Assembly: GCA_015059945.1 (NCBI GenBank)
Contig: SUZJ01000007.1
Span: 1-64,000 of the forward strand
Direction of reading: 5' to 3'
DNA: 64,000 nucleotides
From: Rikenellaceae bacterium
GTDB lineage: Bacteria; Bacteroidota; Bacteroidia; Bacteroidales; Rikenellaceae
Part shown: one piece after another, positions 62,960-64,000 of the stretch
Numbering within the stretch: the first letter of the stretch is position 1
Layout: every line of letters starts with the position of its first letter
Translations under genes and position numbers: made by a program
Notes under the pieces: model-generated
The model's database searches: none
The model's input: the letters and a program-made list of their open reading frames with translations, nothing else
Told to the model about the DNA's origin: nothing

Positions 62960-64000
62960 CTACAAGTTCTCCAAGCAGTAGTCGATCATCTTCTGCCTAA
63001 TCAGTCGGTGACCATAGGGGTACATCGAGTGGTTATCATCGGGGAAGATCATCATATCAATCTGTTTGCCCGCCAAGACAAACTCGTGGGCCATCGAAAA
63101 TGCATTCTGAACGTGTACGTTATCGTCGGCCGAGCCGTGCATCAGCAGCAGTTTGCCCTTCAAGTTCTTGGCATAGCCAATGGGCGAAGGCTCGTCGTAG
63201 CCCTCGGCATTGTTCTGGGGCAGACCATTTACGCGCTCGGTGTAGACCGAGTCGTAGTACCTCCACGAGGTTACGGGGGCAACCGAAATGGCCATCTTGA
63301 ACACGTCGGCACCCTTCAAAATACAGTTCAGCGACATAAAGCCACCAAAGCTCCAGCCATAGATACCAATGCGCTCGGCATCGACATAGGGCAGAGTGGC
63401 CAGATATTTACCAAACGAAATCTGGTCCTCGGTCTCGAGGCGGCCCATAATGCCATAGGTCCTCTTCTTGAACTCGGCACTGCGGAAGCCTGTACCGCGT
63501 GGATCGCAGCTAACCACCAAGTAACCCTGCTGCACCAGTGCATCCTCCCAACCAATGCCCCAGCGGTTATTAACCTCCTGCGAGCCCGGGCCGCTATACT
63601 GGGTAATCAGTACGGGGTACTTTTTGTTCTCATCGAAGTCGTTGGGCTTTTTGATATAGGCGTTCAGCACGTCGCCACGCTCGGTGGTGAAGGTGAAGAA
63701 CTCGCGCTCGGGCAGCTCAATCTCTGCAATATACTCTTTCAGCGCTGCATTGTCCTCCAACACAGCCACCAGTTTGCCGTTGCCCTTGTGCAGGGTAACG
63801 GTGTTGGGAGTCTGGGCATTAGAGAAGTAGCTGATATAGTAGCGGCAGCCTACACTGGGGCTGATGCTGTAAGTACCTGCCTCGGTCGAGAGGCGTTTTT
63901 TGTTCTTGCCACTGAGGTCAATCGAGTAGAACTCTTTGTTGAGTGGCGAGCTCTCGGTCGAGAGGTACCAAATCTTCTTGTCGGTAGCGCAAACCAGCTG
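62960..64000 (-). CDS. dipeptidyl peptidase IV (S9B), C-terminal part; 5' end outside window
   Basis: The frame is open from the window edge (64000) to a stop at 62960; 346 residues are visible. The visible part contains the end of the beta-propeller (STESSPLNKEFYSIDLSGKNKKRLSTEAGTYSISPSVGCRYYISYFSNAQTP) and the whole alpha/beta-hydrolase domain: oxyanion-type PVLITQYSGPGSQEVNNRWGIGWEDALVQQGYLVV, catalytic Ser in GIYGWSFGGFMSLN, Asp in GSADDNVHVQNA, and His in PDDNHSMYPYG. It removes N-terminal X-Pro dipeptides from peptides, typically in the periplasm of Bacteroidetes. The signal peptide is not visible. Confidence 0.92.
   Translation of the reverse strand, partial: QLVCATDKKIWYLSTESSPLNKEFYSIDLSGKNKKRLSTEAGTYSISPSVGCRYYISYFSNAQTPNTVTLHKGNGKLVAVLEDNAALKEYIAEIELPEREFFTFTTERGDVLNAYIKKPNDFDENKKYPVLITQYSGPGSQEVNNRWGIGWEDALVQQGYLVVSCDPRGTGFRSAEFKKRTYGIMGRLETEDQISFGKYLATLPYVDAERIGIYGWSFGGFMSLNCILKGADVFKMAISVAPVTSWRYYDSVYTERVNGLPQNNAEGYDEPSPIGYAKNLKGKLLLMHGSADDNVHVQNAFSMAHEFVLAGKQIDMMIFPDDNHSMYPYGHRLIRQKMIDYCLENL

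Overview
This is a chromosomal window from a Bacteroidales bacterium. The evidence is the promoter style (repeated TAnnTTTG -7 elements), outer-membrane TonB/beta-barrel proteins with carboxypeptidase-regulatory-like N-termini, lipoproteins with short signal peptides, a tmRNA tag ending in YALAA, and the gene content. A Rikenellaceae/Alistipes-like gut anaerobe is my guess from the moderately GC-rich, GAG/TCG-rich codon use and the [FeFe]-hydrogenase maturases; the genus cannot be proven from this window.

Layout. (1) About 1-9.4 kb is an AT-richer accessory region: a metallophosphoesterase, a DUF3791/DUF3990 ADP-ribosyltransferase-like cassette, an AAA-ATPase with the broken C-terminal end of another ATPase beside it, two paralogous NUMOD1-like small proteins, a class C beta-lactamase-fold lipoprotein, a very AT-rich three-gene operon headed by a TIGR04255-type protein, and a frameshifted macro-domain-like gene. 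(2) 9.5-26.3 kb is core: a methyltransferase and a YdeI-like protein, lepA, a fabH-fabK-fabF-fabZ fatty-acid cluster, pheT, a NamZ/GH20 peptidoglycan-sugar pair, mazG, a gamma-carbonic-anhydrase-like protein, a LytS/LytTR two-component pair and tRNA-Leu(UAA). (3) 26.6-33.5 kb has an outer-membrane beta-barrel protein behind an unusual cysteine/lysine-repeat lipoprotein, a cyclophilin, a Gate-domain membrane protein and a porin. (4) 33.7-46.1 kb is a pectin/uronate unit: MFS transporter, DUF4861 lipoprotein, kduD, kduI, eda, kdgK, a divergent LacI regulator, a TonB receptor and a surface pectate lyase. (5) 46.1-50 kb holds the hydE-hydG-hydF maturation genes. (6) 50-57.4 kb is housekeeping: EamA transporter, acetyltransferase-like protein, udk, gyrB, ftsE, a membrane phosphoesterase and ssrA (tmRNA), followed by a dense cluster of terminator-like palindromes. 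(7) 57.7-62.8 kb is a probable metal-related operon: TonB receptor, secreted HMA protein with a His-rich tail, DUF362 lipoprotein and a DUF1566-like protein. The window ends inside a dipeptidyl peptidase IV gene.

How genes work together. The pectate lyase should release unsaturated galacturonides whose monomers enter the KduI-KduD-KdgK-Eda route to pyruvate and glyceraldehyde-3-phosphate, under a LacI regulator with a plausible palindromic operator in the divergent promoter region. The fab cluster supplies initiation, elongation, dehydration and enoyl reduction, using the flavoprotein FabK for the last. The most novel-looking items are the Cys/Lys-repeat lipoprotein with its 21-bp-period upstream direct repeats, the TonB-HMA-DUF362 operon, the AT-rich TIGR04255 operon, and the palindromes that mirror the 3' ends of both structural RNA genes.
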